Assembly: GCA_016874135.1 (NCBI GenBank)
Contig: VGVE01000019.1
Span: 1-39,992, forward strand
DNA: 39,992 nucleotides
Direction: 5' to 3'
Source of the DNA: Gammaproteobacteria bacterium
GTDB taxonomy: Bacteria; Pseudomonadota; Gammaproteobacteria; Pseudomonadales; Azotimanducaceae
In this document: in pieces, positions 7,830 to 17,299 of the stretch
How the letters are laid out: every line of letters starts with the position of its first letter
Position numbering within the stretch: the stretch's first letter is position 1
Translations under genes and position numbers: made by a program
The notes under the pieces: generated by a model
Seen by the model: only the letters and a program-made list of their open reading frames with translations
Databases searched by the model: none
What the model was told of the DNA's origin: nothing

Positions 7830-10708
7830 TGCTGCCCCTCGGGACGGGTTCGCTGAACCGGATGAATGCCGAGTTCACGGAGACGTGCAGCAAGGGCCGA
7901 GAAAAAGCCCGCACCCACGTCTGCAGCAATCGAAAGAACGTGAACCTGCGGCATGTCGAGACCAAGGGAACGCAGCTTGATCGCGTCCTTTTCGGTCACG
8001 ATCACCGGCCGGCCGTCACCGAAACGCACTTCGCTGCCATCGAACACATGATGATCCGGGAACACATGAAGCTCTGCTTCCAGACCAAGCACTCCAAGGG
8101 ATTGCGCAAACCGAACCGGATTGCCGATTCCCGTGACCGCATGAACCGCCGTGCCGGGAGGATAGGCTTCCGCCGAGACAGCACCACCCGGAAACATAGG
8201 CTGCAGATCAATGGGGCGCACGGTCATGACATGCTCGAAGTCTCCAAACTTCTGTGCGCTACAAACGACGAAGTCGACTTCAGCAAGCCGCGACGGAGGC
8301 TCCCGCAGAGGACCTGCCGGGAGCAGCTGTCCGTTACCGAGCCCGCGCAAGCCATCAACTACAGCGATCTCCACATCCCGTGACAATGGGTAGTGTTGCA
8401 ATCCATCATCGGCGACGATCACGTCGCAGGCATGCGCGGCCATCAGGGCCTGTGCTGCAGCAACCCGGTCAACACCGGCAAACACGGGCACTTGCGTTCG
8501 ACGGGCAAGCAGCGGCGCTTCGTCACCGAACCGCACCGGATGAGCGTCGAGTGGCACTTGCATCACATCTCCGCTCAGGTTTCCGCCGTACCCGCGCGTA
8601 ATTACGCCAGGACTGAATCCTTGCGTCTTGAGCCATTCAACCAGCGCGATGACCAACGGTGTCTTGCCGGTTCCTCCGACACTGATGTTGCCCACCACGA
8701 TCACTGGCGCGGCGAGATGCGCGCGCACCACACCTGGCCGAGTCCAGCGCGCCCGGCGACGTTGCGCGATGCCGCCAAAAATCCACGCGAACGGTCGCAG
8801 CAGCGTCAGCCATGCCGCCTCGTCATACCAGGCCTGTTCGATCCACGATCCGGAGCGGTGGGCGGCCGTCATCACCGGGTTTGGGTCGGGTACCTGCGAT
8901 GCGAATGCCGCCGGCAACCTCGGGGCCATGGGAGCCCGGTCTTCAAACTGCGCGGAATGCAGGGCTGAATAGACGCCATTGCGTGCCAACAACGTGCGGT
9001 GATCACCGACTTCTACGATTCGTCCTTCCTGCATGACGACGATGAGATCGGCAGACTCGATGGTCGACAAACGATGGGCAATCACCAGAGTGGTTCGACC
9101 TCGCATCACCTCGGCGAGGGCTGCCTGAATGTGGCGCTCAGACTCTGTGTCCAAAGCCGAGGTGGCCTCATCAAGTATGAGGATGGGCGCGTCCTTCAGC
9201 AGTGCGCGTGCAATGGCAACCCGCTGGCGCTGGCCACCCGAAAGCAGCACACCATCATCACCAACCAGGGTTTCGATTCCATTTGGAAGGTTGTGGATGA
9301 ATTCATCCGCGTGTGCACGTGCGAGTGCTTCCCATACTGTCTGGCGGTTTGCGCCTGCAAGCGCACCGTAGGCGACATTACGTTCGAGCGTGTCATTGAA
9401 GAGCGTGACCTGTTGTGTGACCAACGCAATCTGGTCGCGCAGTCCTCGCAGCGAGTAAGAGTTCAGTGGTTTGCCATCAAGCATAATCTCCCCTGAATCG
9501 ACATCGTAGAAACGCGGAATGAGACTGGCGATCGTCGACTTGCCACTTCCTGATTTGCCAACCAACGCGACTGTCTGGCCGGGTTCAATTCGCAGGTTGA
9601 TGTGATCGAGGACATTGGTTCGACTGCGGTCGTAGGCAAAACAGACGTCCCGGAATTCAAGGCGCCCTTCCACCCTGCCTGCAAATGATTCACCCGTATC
9701 GGTTTCACGGGGTGTGTCCAGGTGATCGAAAATATCTTCCGCCGCAGCAAGCCCGCGTTGCAGCTTCGCGTTCACTTCGGAGAGTTTGCGAATCGGCCGT
9801 GCCATGAGGCTTGCAAGGCCAAGGAACGTGATGACATTGCCGGCCGTCATCTCACTGCCGACACCGGTCATGAAGAGCACCATGATCAGCGCGGATATCG
9901 CCGCCGCAACCAGTACCTCGTTGACCTCGGTACTGAACACCTTGGTCACGAGCATCTTCACGTTCTGGTTACGATTGTTCTGGCTGGCCTCGTGAAAGCG
10001 TTGTTGCTCGTAGCGTTCACCACCGTAGATTTTCACGACGCGATAGCCACCCACGGCCTCACCGCTGATATGGGTGACGTCTCCCATCGATGTCTGGATC
10101 CGTCGGCTCAGGCGCCGAAATCTGCGACTGGAGAACATCACCACCACACCGAGCAGCGGCGCAGCCGCTATGAAAATCACAGTCAGCTTCCAGCTGAGAT
10201 AAAGCATGAAACCGAAATAAACGAGAACCTTGCCGCCGTCCTGGACGATCGTCTTGAGCGCATCAGTACCCGTGTCCCTCAGTTGGGTTACGGTGTACGT
10301 CAAACGGGAAACTAGGTGTCCCTGAGAACTGGCGTCGAAATAGCGGCTTGGCATCTCCAGCAGGTGATCAAAGAGCTGAACGCGCAGGTTATGGACGACA
10401 TTCATGCTCACCGTGGAGAGCAACAACTCACCGACAATGTTGCCGAACGCCCGCAGCAATGCCATCGCAAACATCAGGAGCGCGATGCGTGAGGCAGTTT
10501 CCAGATTCGCCTTGCCCCAGTTATCGACCAGATCACCGAGCAAGCGGGAAAGATAAGCCTCTGCACCGCTGGCGAGGAAAAAACCCAGCACTGCGAGGAT
10601 GAAAATGAATGCGTAAGGTCGCACATACGTGAGCAGGCGTTTGTAGTTCTGCCAGTCATTCACCCGCCGTGTCGTCTGTGGTGCGGACTCGAGCGGCGTG
10701 TCAGCCAT
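7826..10708 (-). CDS. MsbA-LpxK fusion: lipid A flippase joined to lipid A 4'-kinase
   Basis: One uninterrupted 960-codon frame encoding two normally separate proteins. Residues 1-590 are a complete MsbA-type ABC exporter: six membrane segments in the first ~320 residues, Walker A GKSGSGKST from 385, signature LSGGQ at 489-493, Walker B ILILDEATSALD, H-loop IAHRLST, and the usual end ALHSAQFED. Residues 591-612 are a Pro/Ala-rich linker. Residues 613-960 are a complete LpxK (tetraacyldisaccharide 4'-kinase) with N-terminal membrane-associated helix, P-loop GNISVGGTGKTP, VADDGLQH and VTEKDAIKL. An ATG exists at 8872 where LpxK would begin (M613), but no ribosome binding site precedes it, favouring a real fusion. 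MsbA flips lipid A-core across the inner membrane; LpxK phosphorylates its disaccharide precursor on the cytoplasmic face. The start overlaps exbD by 8 bases. Confidence 0.92.
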   Translation of the reverse strand: MADTPLESAPQTTRRVNDWQNYKRLLTYVRPYAFIFILAVLGFFLASGAEAYLSRLLGDLVDNWGKANLETASRIALLMFAMALLRAFGNIVGELLLSTVSMNVVHNLRVQLFDHLLEMPSRYFDASSQGHLVSRLTYTVTQLRDTGTDALKTIVQDGGKVLVYFGFMLYLSWKLTVIFIAAAPLLGVVVMFSSRRFRRLSRRIQTSMGDVTHISGEAVGGYRVVKIYGGERYEQQRFHEASQNNRNQNVKMLVTKVFSTEVNEVLVAAAISALIMVLFMTGVGSEMTAGNVITFLGLASLMARPIRKLSEVNAKLQRGLAAAEDIFDHLDTPRETDTGESFAGRVEGRLEFRDVCFAYDRSRTNVLDHINLRIEPGQTVALVGKSGSGKSTIASLIPRFYDVDSGEIMLDGKPLNSYSLRGLRDQIALVTQQVTLFNDTLERNVAYGALAGANRQTVWEALARAHADEFIHNLPNGIETLVGDDGVLLSGGQRQRVAIARALLKDAPILILDEATSALDTESERHIQAALAEVMRGRTTLVIAHRLSTIESADLIVVMQEGRIVEVGDHRTLLARNGVYSALHSAQFEDRAPMAPRLPAAFASQVPDPNPVMTAAHRSGSWIEQAWYDEAAWLTLLRPFAWIFGGIAQRRRARWTRPGVVRAHLAAPVIVVGNISVGGTGKTPLVIALVEWLKTQGFSPGVITRGYGGNLSGDVMQVPLDAHPVRFGDEAPLLARRTQVPVFAGVDRVAAAQALMAAHACDVIVADDGLQHYPLSRDVEIAVVDGLRGLGNGQLLPAGPLREPPSRLAEVDFVVCSAQKFGDFEHVMTVRPIDLQPMFPGGAVSAEAYPPGTAVHAVTGIGNPVRFAQSLGVLGLEAELHVFPDHHVFDGSEVRFGDGRPVIVTEKDAIKLRSLGLDMPQVHVLSIAADVGAGFFSALAARLRELGIHPVQRTRPEGQQ

Positions 10709-11126
10709 TCTGCGCCGGCTGCTGGGTGGTGATGCGCAGGTTCACCAAACCCGCCTTACCGGCAGCATCCATTGCGCGCACGACAGACTGATAACTCGAA
10801 AGTGCGTCGGCGGTGATGATGAGTACGGCATCCGGCGCGGCCCGTTTTTTCGCTTCGGAGAGGGCCAGCACCAGCGTTTCAAGCTGATCATTGATCATCA
10901 CTTGGCCTTCAACGACATACTCACCGCGCTTGTCGACGAGGAGTTTGATCTTTTCCGGAGCCTCTTCGGCAGCCTGTGCGGAAGCCTCCGGCAGCGAGAT
11001 GCGCAGCTGCGACTCACGCACGAAGTTGGTGGAAACCATGAAGAAGATCAGCAGCAGGAACACCACGTCGATCAGTGGAGTGATATCAATCGTGGCTTCG
11101 TAGCGACCGCGGCGCTTTCTTGACAT
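10701..11126 (-). CDS. exbD: ExbD/TolR-family biopolymer transport protein
   Basis: 141-residue inner-membrane protein with a short basic cytoplasmic N-terminus, one membrane helix beginning ITPLIDVVFLLLIFFM, and a periplasmic domain. D20 in that helix is the conserved proton-path aspartate of ExbD/TolR. It works with the ExbB-like protein encoded 8 bases upstream to convert proton-motive force into work on the envelope. Its position immediately before the lipid A genes matches the exbB2-exbD2-lpxK arrangement I recall in pseudomonads, so the partner need not be TonB. It overlaps the msbA-lpxK start by 8 bases. Confidence 0.92.
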   Translation of the reverse strand: MSRKRRGRYEATIDITPLIDVVFLLLIFFMVSTNFVRESQLRISLPEASAQAAEEAPEKIKLLVDKRGEYVVEGQVMINDQLETLVLALSEAKKRAAPDAVLIITADALSSYQSVVRAMDAAGKAGLVNLRITTQQPAQNG

Positions 11127-11134
11127 GGACGCGT

Positions 11135-11755
11135 TCAGAACCTCGGATCGTCAGAGTCGCTGAACATGATATCGGCAAGTTTGCCCGCTTCCTGCTCGAC
11201 GCTGACCACCATTTCATCCACACGACGCTGGAAGAAACGATGGAACATCAAGGCTGGAATCGCGACGGTGAGGCCGGCGGCCGTGGTGATCAGCGCCTTC
11301 GAGATGCCGCCTGCGAGCAGGCTCGCATTGCCAGCCCCGGCGGCCATGAGTTCGGTGAACACCTCAATCATGCCCCAAACGGTACCGAGCAACCCGAGTA
11401 GCGGAGAGATCTGGGCAATGATGCCAAGCGAGGTCAGGTACCTCTCGAGTTCGTGGCTCACTTGATCCGTGGCCTCTACCATCGCCTGTTTGACGACCTC
11501 CCGCCCACGGCGATGGTTGGCGATCCCTGCAGCGAAAACGTTGCCGAGGCTACTGCCGCTGCATAACTCGCGAAGTTTCTGCGCATCCAGACCGCCGCTC
11601 TTGAGCGGTGTCCACGTCCGCGCGAGCAGATTTTCCGGCAGCACCCGACCTCGTTGCAGGGTCCACAGGCGCTCTCCGGCGATGGCAGCAGCAACAATGC
11701 TGCAGAGCAGGATTGGCACCATCAGCCAACCACCAGACTGCAAGATCTCAAGCAT
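11135..11755 (-). CDS. exbB: ExbB/TolQ/MotA-family proton channel subunit
   Basis: 206-residue proton channel protein with three membrane helices: an N-terminal one (GGWLMVPILLCSIVAAA), then SPLLGLLGTVWGMIEVF and KALITTAAGLTVAIPALM, the last two carrying the conserved polar residues of the channel. The frame is open to 11815, but I place the start at the ATG at 11755 because GGAGG lies 7 bases before it and the protein then begins MLEILQSGGW, typical of the family. First gene of the exbB-exbD-msbA::lpxK-kdsB operon. About 140 bases upstream separate it from the next minus-strand gene, and the promoter presumably lies there. Confidence 0.92.
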   Translation of the reverse strand: MLEILQSGGWLMVPILLCSIVAAAIAGERLWTLQRGRVLPENLLARTWTPLKSGGLDAQKLRELCSGSSLGNVFAAGIANHRRGREVVKQAMVEATDQVSHELERYLTSLGIIAQISPLLGLLGTVWGMIEVFTELMAAGAGNASLLAGGISKALITTAAGLTVAIPALMFHRFFQRRVDEMVVSVEQEAGKLADIMFSDSDDPRF

Positions 11756-11895
11756 CCGGAATCCTCCCCGTAACAGTCCTGTGCGCGACAGGATCGCGCT
11801 TTGTATCGCAATCAACTGGCCGTCGCGAGGCTACTGCACGGTCCTGTTTGATGCGAGACACCGTCATAGTGTCCATACCGCCTGCTCCGCCCGCT

Positions 11896-13062
11896 CTACC
11901 AAACCAATCCGCGTGCCGTGATAGGCCACAGACTGTGAACGAGGCCATCGGCCTCCAGCACCCAGTACACATCGTGGAGATTCACCGTCGGATCACAATG
12001 TGGAACCACGAAGCGCAGCACATCTCCGAGGCGCGGCCGACTCTGTCCTGATACGACCCGGAACACACCGTGTTCGTCGCCTGCAAAGCGGAACTTGCCC
12101 TGTACACCATCATACGGCACCGGGACGCCGCTGTCGGACGCAAACGCCTTGAAACCACCGTTAAGGGTTGCTGCGCCGGCATCAGCCAGCGGCGCACTGA
12201 TCGCGGTACATGCCACCGTAAGGGCTACCTCGAACTCAGTGAAAGATGCGCCCCCACAACTCTCGATGTCCCGGTACTCGCGGTCCATGAAGAGGTAACT
12301 TCCAACCTGCAGATCAGTAATTTCCGGTACCGCAACGTCTATGGCATAGGTCCCTGAGCCACCGCCGGAGACTATCGGCGGCAGCTCATCCGCGGCTGCC
12401 TGCGCAAACGCCAAAGCGTTATGCCAGGACTCCAACGATCGCTCCTTTCGCTCACCGAACGAGGCGATATGTTGGAGGTGTCCTGCGTAGTGCTGCACAC
12501 CGGCAAAGCCGAGGCGCTGATCCGCTCGCGCAGCAGCAACGATTCGCCGAGCCTCATCGAGAACGCGAATACCGGTTCGACCCATCTCGATGTCGATGTC
12601 CAGCACAACGCCCACTCGGGCCTCTGCCGGCAGGTACTTCTGCAAAAGTTCGAGGCCCGCCATACTGTCGACGACGAGCAATAGTTCCGCGGCGCGCTGC
12701 GACAGTTCAGCCAGAACCGCGACTTTCCCCGGGCTTTGCAGGGGGGACGTAATCAGGACACGTGGCACACCGGCGAGTATCAGCGCCGCTGCCTCTCCGA
12801 CTTTGGCGGCACACAGTCCGGCGGCTCCATGGGCAAGCTGCGCCTGTGCGATCAACGCGCATTTGTGGGTCTTGGCATGAGGTCGCGCCTTTTTCCGGTG
12901 GGCCGCAAGGTGCTTGGACATGGCGGCCAGGTTACGTTCCATGGCCAACCGATCGAGGATCAGTGCAGGCGTGGGCAACGCATCCACAGGCAAAGGCTCC
13001 GGAAGCTCAATCGCCTTCGATGAAACAGACTGAAGACGCGTAAAGAGAAGTGACTCGCTCAT
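11896..13062 (-). CDS. D-threonine aldolase / D-serine dehydratase-like PLP enzyme
   Basis: 388-residue fold-type III PLP enzyme of the DSD1 / D-threonine aldolase family (alanine racemase-like barrel followed by a D-serine dehydratase-like domain). The PLP lysine is expected in RPHAKTHKC near residue 64; GGGSGTYAID binds the PLP phosphate; VVPHCDPTVN near the C-terminus carries the His-x-Cys pair that binds the metal in characterised members. It probably cleaves or dehydrates D-beta-hydroxy amino acids. I cannot tell aldolase from dehydratase by sequence. The ATG at 13062 has a poor ribosome binding site. It stands between galU and the exbB operon and has no obvious functional partner nearby. 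Confidence 0.85.
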   Translation of the reverse strand: MSESLLFTRLQSVSSKAIELPEPLPVDALPTPALILDRLAMERNLAAMSKHLAAHRKKARPHAKTHKCALIAQAQLAHGAAGLCAAKVGEAAALILAGVPRVLITSPLQSPGKVAVLAELSQRAAELLLVVDSMAGLELLQKYLPAEARVGVVLDIDIEMGRTGIRVLDEARRIVAAARADQRLGFAGVQHYAGHLQHIASFGERKERSLESWHNALAFAQAAADELPPIVSGGGSGTYAIDVAVPEITDLQVGSYLFMDREYRDIESCGGASFTEFEVALTVACTAISAPLADAGAATLNGGFKAFASDSGVPVPYDGVQGKFRFAGDEHGVFRVVSGQSRPRLGDVLRFVVPHCDPTVNLHDVYWVLEADGLVHSLWPITARGLVW

Positions 13063-13151
13063 GAACCAGGAGTGTTGCCGAATCTGCCTCGATAAGCCAA
13101 CTCCTCAGGTGCTGTATTTTCTACATGATCGCTGACGCGATCCTGTCGAGC

Positions 13152-13985
13152 TTACGGCCGCTGATAAAACGTGTCGAAACAGTGGTTAGTGGCTTCGACG
13201 TAGCCCTCGACGCTGCCACAGTCGAATCGGCGCCCTTTGAATCGATAGGCCAGCACCCGCCCTTCTTTTGCCTGGCGCAGCAGCGCATCAGTGATCTGGA
13301 TTTCACCATTCCTTCCTGGAGGTGTTTCTTCGATGATGTCGAAAATGTCCGGGGTCAAGATGTAGCGGCCGATGATCGCCAGGTTACTTGGTGCATCTTC
13401 GGGCTTTGGTTTCTCGACCATGTCCGTGACCCGCAACAACCGCTCATCGATGGCGGTCCCGGCGATAACGCCATAACTCGAAGTCTGGTCGCGGGGGACT
13501 TCCTCGATGGCGACGATGCTGCACTGTTGTCGTTCGTAGAGCGCGACCATCTGTTGCAACACACCAGGCCCGCCGGGCTCGCCAAAACACAAGTCATCCG
13601 ACAGCACGACTGCAAACGGTTCATGCCCGATCAACGTCCGCCCAGTGAGGATGGCGTGACCCAGACCCTTCATCTGGATCTGCCGCGTGTAGGAAAACGT
13701 ACATTTTTGAATCAACTCGCGAATGCCGTTGAGCATCGCCTCCTTCGGAGTACCGCGGATCTGGTCCTCCAGTTCGTAGTTGATGTCGAAGTGGTCTTCG
13801 ATGGCCCGTTTGCTACGGCCTGTTACAAAGGCCATACCGTCGAGTCCAGCTTGCAACGCTTCTTCAACGCCATACTGGACAAGCGGTTTGTCGAGTATCG
13901 GCAGAATTTCTTTTGCCATGGCTTTCGTAGCCGGCAGGAAGCGCGTGCCATAACCCGCTACCGGGAAGAGACATTTCCTAATCAA
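13152..13985 (-). CDS. galU: UTP-glucose-1-phosphate uridylyltransferase GalU
   Basis: 277-residue nucleotidyltransferase making UDP-glucose from UTP and glucose-1-phosphate, used for LPS core, exopolysaccharide and osmoprotectant glucans. It begins with the family motif CLFPVAGYGTRFLPATKA and shows VLSDDLCFGEPGG, TDMVEKPKPEDAPSNLAIIG and the C-terminal FDCGSVEGYVEA. The start is TTG at 13985, giving MIRKCLFPVAG as in homologues, with AGGA about 8 bases upstream. It may form a leftward unit with the D-threonine aldolase-like gene 89 bases downstream. A perfect GATCGC-TGAC-GCGATC inverted repeat (13127-13142) lies just after its stop, without a T-run. Confidence 0.95.
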   Translation of the reverse strand: MIRKCLFPVAGYGTRFLPATKAMAKEILPILDKPLVQYGVEEALQAGLDGMAFVTGRSKRAIEDHFDINYELEDQIRGTPKEAMLNGIRELIQKCTFSYTRQIQMKGLGHAILTGRTLIGHEPFAVVLSDDLCFGEPGGPGVLQQMVALYERQQCSIVAIEEVPRDQTSSYGVIAGTAIDERLLRVTDMVEKPKPEDAPSNLAIIGRYILTPDIFDIIEETPPGRNGEIQITDALLRQAKEGRVLAYRFKGRRFDCGSVEGYVEATNHCFDTFYQRP

Positions 13986-14109
13986 TCCAGTGTCCTACGC
14001 GTAACTCAGGGTGCGCCGACTATACCCGTCGCAAGTGTTGGGGTGCCGGATCGAAATTCACAGTTCGAACGATCCACGAAGGCCGGGCAGAGGCACGCTT
14101 TACTTTGTG

Positions 14110-14385
14110 TCATCCCTTCAGCGATTGAACGAGATCCGCACAGAGCGCCCTGACTGTTGCGCGTCGGGTTTCTGCATCGACGGGATGACGTTTCATCTGT
14201 CTGGCTAGGTACTGGGCGCGCCGGAGTGGGTCGATTTGGGCCCGCCGGACGAGCTTCCCCTGCTCAGGCATCTCATTCGAGGCGTCCGATTCTTCACCGA
14301 AGAACAGTTCGGCCTGGATCGCAAAAGAGCCGTTACTTCGTCTGCGTCGATGGGCGACAGGTGACTTTGGAGAAGCAATCTTCAT
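14110..14385 (-). CDS. Small basic protein of unknown function
   Basis: 91 codons from an ATG at 14385. I do not recognise a family. The product is soluble and basic, with an RRRR cluster near residue 13, an acidic middle (GEESDASNEMPEQ), and a C-terminal helical, Arg-rich part (RRAQYLARQMKRHPVDAETRR) that could bind nucleic acid or form a coiled coil. There is no membrane segment or signal peptide. The ribosome binding site is weak. A LexA-box-like sequence lies about 130 bases upstream. It sits alone between galU and clpB and could be a non-expressed frame, but no larger frame competes with it. Confidence 0.45.
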   Translation of the reverse strand: MKIASPKSPVAHRRRRSNGSFAIQAELFFGEESDASNEMPEQGKLVRRAQIDPLRRAQYLARQMKRHPVDAETRRATVRALCADLVQSLKG

Positions 14386-14515
14386 GTGTTCGCCTCTAGG
14401 CTCGATTCCCCCCGGGATGAGGTTGTGAGTTCAGCGGGAGCGGACTCTCGTCAGACCAGGCCCTGAATGGCGAAGGAGACGGCCTGACGAACATCTTGTC
14501 GTGCAGCGTAGCCGA

Positions 14516-14535
14516 TACTGTATATGCATACAATA
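14516..14535 (-). promoter_or_regulatory. LexA (SOS) box-like sequence
   Basis: The plus strand reads TACTGTATATGCATACAATA. Against the E. coli SOS consensus TACTGTATATATATACAGTA it matches 17 of 20 positions: CTGT, eight bases, ACAA instead of ACAG. It lies between the clpB stop and the small ORF at 14110-14385 (both minus strand), so it could control that ORF. A loose -35 (TTGTGG) and AT-rich -10 overlap it on the minus strand. Confidence 0.45.
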
Positions 14536-14553
14536 CCTACAGACCACAAATCT

Positions 14554-17115
14554 CTACTCGAACCGCAGTTCCCCTCCTTTGCCACTCACGTGGACGGTGC
14601 TGCCTGACTTGTAGTCGCCTCGAAGCAGCCGATTCGCCAGCGGGTTCTCGACCCGCTTCTGAATGACCCGCTTCAGGGGCCGCGCACCATACACCGGGTC
14701 ATATCCTTCCTCGACGAGCAGCTCATATGCGGCCTCATCGATCTCCATACCGAAATCCTGCTCCTTCAACCGCTTGCGCAGATTTGCGAGCTGGATGTCG
14801 GCGATATCTCGCATGTGCTCGCGGGAGAGTGGATGGAACACCACGATGTCATCGATCCGATTGATGAACTCGGGGCGAAAATGCTGGCTCACAACACTCA
14901 TGACGGTACTGGTGATCCGGTCCGCCTGCCCCTGCTCGGTGAGTGTCTGAATTGCTGAAGATCCCAGGTTCGAAGTCATGACGAGCACAGTGTTCCGGAA
15001 ATCCACTGTCCGGCCGTGTCCGTCGGTGAGCCTGCCATCATCCAGAACCTGCAGCAGCACGTTGAACACATCCGGGTGAGCTTTCTCGATTTCATCAAGC
15101 AAAATCAGGGCATAAGGCCGGCGTCTTACTTTTTCCGTCAGCATTCCGCCTTCTTCATAACCCACATATCCCGGCGGCGCTCCAATCAAACGTGCGACGG
15201 AGTGCTTCTCCATGTACTCACTCATATCGATGCGCACCAGTGCTTCTTCGCTGTCGAAGAGAAGGACTGCGAGTGCCTTGCACAGTTCGGTTTTCCCAAC
15301 ACCCGTCGGCCCAAGGAACATGAAGGATCCGTTCGGCCGGTTCGGGTCGGAAAGTCCTGCCCGTGATCGGCGTACCGCCTCAGAAACCACCCGCACTGCA
15401 TCCTCCTGCCCGACGACTCGGCGGTGCAGCTCCGCTTCCAGCTGCAGGAGTTTTTCCTTTTCACCTTCCATCAGTTTGTCGACAGGAATACCGGTCCACT
15501 TCGCAACAACCGTGGCGATTTCTTCATCCGTGACGCTGGAAGAAACCAGTTGGCTCTTACCCGGCTGGGCCGACGCCGCCAGAGCTTTCTCAAGCTCCGG
15601 AATCTTGCCGTACTGCAGTTCCGACATACGCGCCAGATCGCCCTTGCGACGTGCGGCTTCGAACTCGATCTTGGCCGCATCCAGCGACGCCATGATCTCC
15701 TTCGCGCCTCGCTGTGAGGCCTTTTCCGTCGTCCAGATGGTATCGAGCGCCGAGTACTCCTTCTCCAGATCGCGAACCGACGCTTCGAGGTCTGCCAGCC
15801 GCTGCCGACTGGCGTCATCCGTTTCTTTCTTCAGCGCCTCGATTTCCATCTTCTGCTGGATCATGCGTCGTTCGAGCCGGTCCATTTCTTCGGGTTTCGA
15901 ATCCATTTCCATACGGATACGGCTGGCGGCTTCGTCGATGAGATCGATCGCCTTGTCTGGCAGCTGGCGATCGGTGATGTAGCGATGGGACAGCTTCGCC
16001 GCAGCCACCACCGCCGGATCGGTGATGTTCACACCATGGTGCAGTTCGTAGCGCTCTTTGAGGCCACGCAGGATGGCGATGGTGTCTTCGACACTGGGTT
16101 CATCCACCAGTACCTTCTGGAAGCGACGCTCCAGCGCCGCGTCCTTTTCAATGTACTGGCGGTATTCATCGAGGGTGGTGGCACCAACACAGTGCAGTTC
16201 GCCCCGGGCTAGCGCGGGTTTGAGCATGTTGCCTGCGTCCATCGCACCCTCGGCCTTGCCGGCGCCCACCATCGTATGCAGCTCGTCGATGAACAGGATC
16301 ACACTGCCTTCTTGCTTGGCGAGATCGTTCAACACCCCTTTCAGCCGCTCTTCAAACTCACCTCGAAACTTCGCACCAGCAATCAAGGCGCCCATGTCGA
16401 GAGCAAGAACCCGCTTGTCCTTGAGGCCTTCCGGCACTTCGCCATTGACGATCCGCTGCGCCAAACCTTCGACAATCGCGGTTTTTCCCACACCGGGTTC
16501 GCCAATGAGCACCGGATTGTTCTTGGTCCGTCGCTGCAGGACCTGGATGGTTCGGCGGATTTCATCGTCCCGGCCAATGACCGGGTCCAGCTTTCCGGCA
16601 CGTGCCCTTTCGGTCAGATCGTTGGTGTATTTTTCCAGCGCTTCGCGCCCCTCTTCTGCATTTTGGTCCGCCACCTTTTCTCCTCCACGAACGGCTTGTA
16701 CTGCAGCTTCGAGAGCGGCGTCGGTAACGCCTAGCTGCCGAAGCAGTCGCGCTACGGTTTCGTCCCGTGCCAATGCGAGCAACACCGTTTCCGCTGCGAC
16801 GAACTTGTCACCCTGTTTGCCCGCGCGGCCATCCGCGAGCGTCAAAGTTCGGGCCAGGGCCGGGGAAAAGGTGATTTCTCCCGTCGGTTTGCCGAGACGG
16901 GGCAATCCATCCACCTGCGCACTCACCCGCTCGCGCATGAGCTGAACGTCGGCCCCGGCTCTCGCGAGCAGCTTCTGAACGCTCGCCGGACCGGGCTCGA
17001 GCAGCGCAGCCAGCAAATGCAGAGGCTCAAGCGCCGAATGGTCTTTGGTCGCAGCGAGCGTTTGTGCATCGGCCAGCGCGTTCTGCACTGCCGTGGTCAT
17101 TCTTTCCATGCGCAT
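14554..17115 (-). CDS. clpB: ATP-dependent disaggregase ClpB
   Basis: 853-residue Hsp100 chaperone that works with DnaK to pull apart protein aggregates after heat shock. Domains in order: Clp N-domain (about 1-145), first AAA+ module (Walker A GEPGVGKT, Walker [10 protein letters not shown]), the ClpB-specific coiled-coil middle domain (about 400-525, starting around [20 protein letters not shown]), and a second AAA+ module ([25 protein letters not shown]). The frame is open to 17142, but I choose the ATG at 17115: the product then begins [18 protein letters not shown], matching E. coli MRLDRLTNKFQLALADAQ, and GGGAG lies 6 bases upstream. A sigma-32-like promoter lies at 17148-17176. No ClpP-interaction loop is expected in ClpB. 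Confidence 0.97.
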   Translation of the reverse strand: MRMERMTTAVQNALADAQTLAATKDHSALEPLHLLAALLEPGPASVQKLLARAGADVQLMRERVSAQVDGLPRLGKPTGEITFSPALARTLTLADGRAGKQGDKFVAAETVLLALARDETVARLLRQLGVTDAALEAAVQAVRGGEKVADQNAEEGREALEKYTNDLTERARAGKLDPVIGRDDEIRRTIQVLQRRTKNNPVLIGEPGVGKTAIVEGLAQRIVNGEVPEGLKDKRVLALDMGALIAGAKFRGEFEERLKGVLNDLAKQEGSVILFIDELHTMVGAGKAEGAMDAGNMLKPALARGELHCVGATTLDEYRQYIEKDAALERRFQKVLVDEPSVEDTIAILRGLKERYELHHGVNITDPAVVAAAKLSHRYITDRQLPDKAIDLIDEAASRIRMEMDSKPEEMDRLERRMIQQKMEIEALKKETDDASRQRLADLEASVRDLEKEYSALDTIWTTEKASQRGAKEIMASLDAAKIEFEAARRKGDLARMSELQYGKIPELEKALAASAQPGKSQLVSSSVTDEEIATVVAKWTGIPVDKLMEGEKEKLLQLEAELHRRVVGQEDAVRVVSEAVRRSRAGLSDPNRPNGSFMFLGPTGVGKTELCKALAVLLFDSEEALVRIDMSEYMEKHSVARLIGAPPGYVGYEEGGMLTEKVRRRPYALILLDEIEKAHPDVFNVLLQVLDDGRLTDGHGRTVDFRNTVLVMTSNLGSSAIQTLTEQGQADRITSTVMSVVSQHFRPEFINRIDDIVVFHPLSREHMRDIADIQLANLRKRLKEQDFGMEIDEAAYELLVEEGYDPVYGARPLKRVIQKRVENPLANRLLRGDYKSGSTVHVSGKGGELRFE

Positions 17116-17147
17116 AGCGCACTCCCGTCCTGTTGTGGACAATCAAC

Positions 17148-17176
17148 TACATGGCGACAAGGTCGAAGATTTCAAT
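17148..17176 (-). promoter_or_regulatory. Sigma-32-type heat-shock promoter of clpB
   Basis: On the minus strand ATTGAAA, 13 bases, CGCCATGTA. The RpoH consensus is CTTGAAA, 11-16 bases, CCCCATNTA; this differs by one base in each element. The -10 ends 32 bases before the clpB start codon. Confidence 0.65.
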
Positions 17177-17299
17177 GTTTCCTCTGATCGGGAAAATGAT
17201 CAGGAAGAAGATCAGGAAAAGGATCCGGACAATCCGCACTTCCCGGGCAGCGGACATTGACCATCCGTTGCCTGTCTGTGCGACCTCGGCCGCTAGTGG

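Noticed and set aside
13127..13142. GATCGC-TGAC-GCGATC inverted repeat after galU as terminator
   Set aside because: Short stem and no T-run on the galU strand; mentioned only as a repeat.
13125..14153. 342-codon plus-strand frame
   Set aside because: Antisense to galU, which is complete and unmistakable.
15212..15982. 256-codon plus-strand frame, Ser/Arg-rich
   Set aside because: Antisense shadow of clpB, with the low-complexity composition typical of reversed GC-rich coding sequence.
17132..17140. DnaA-box-like TTGTCCACA on the minus strand upstream of clpB
   Set aside because: One mismatch to TTATCCACA, single copy, no origin features nearby; expected by chance.
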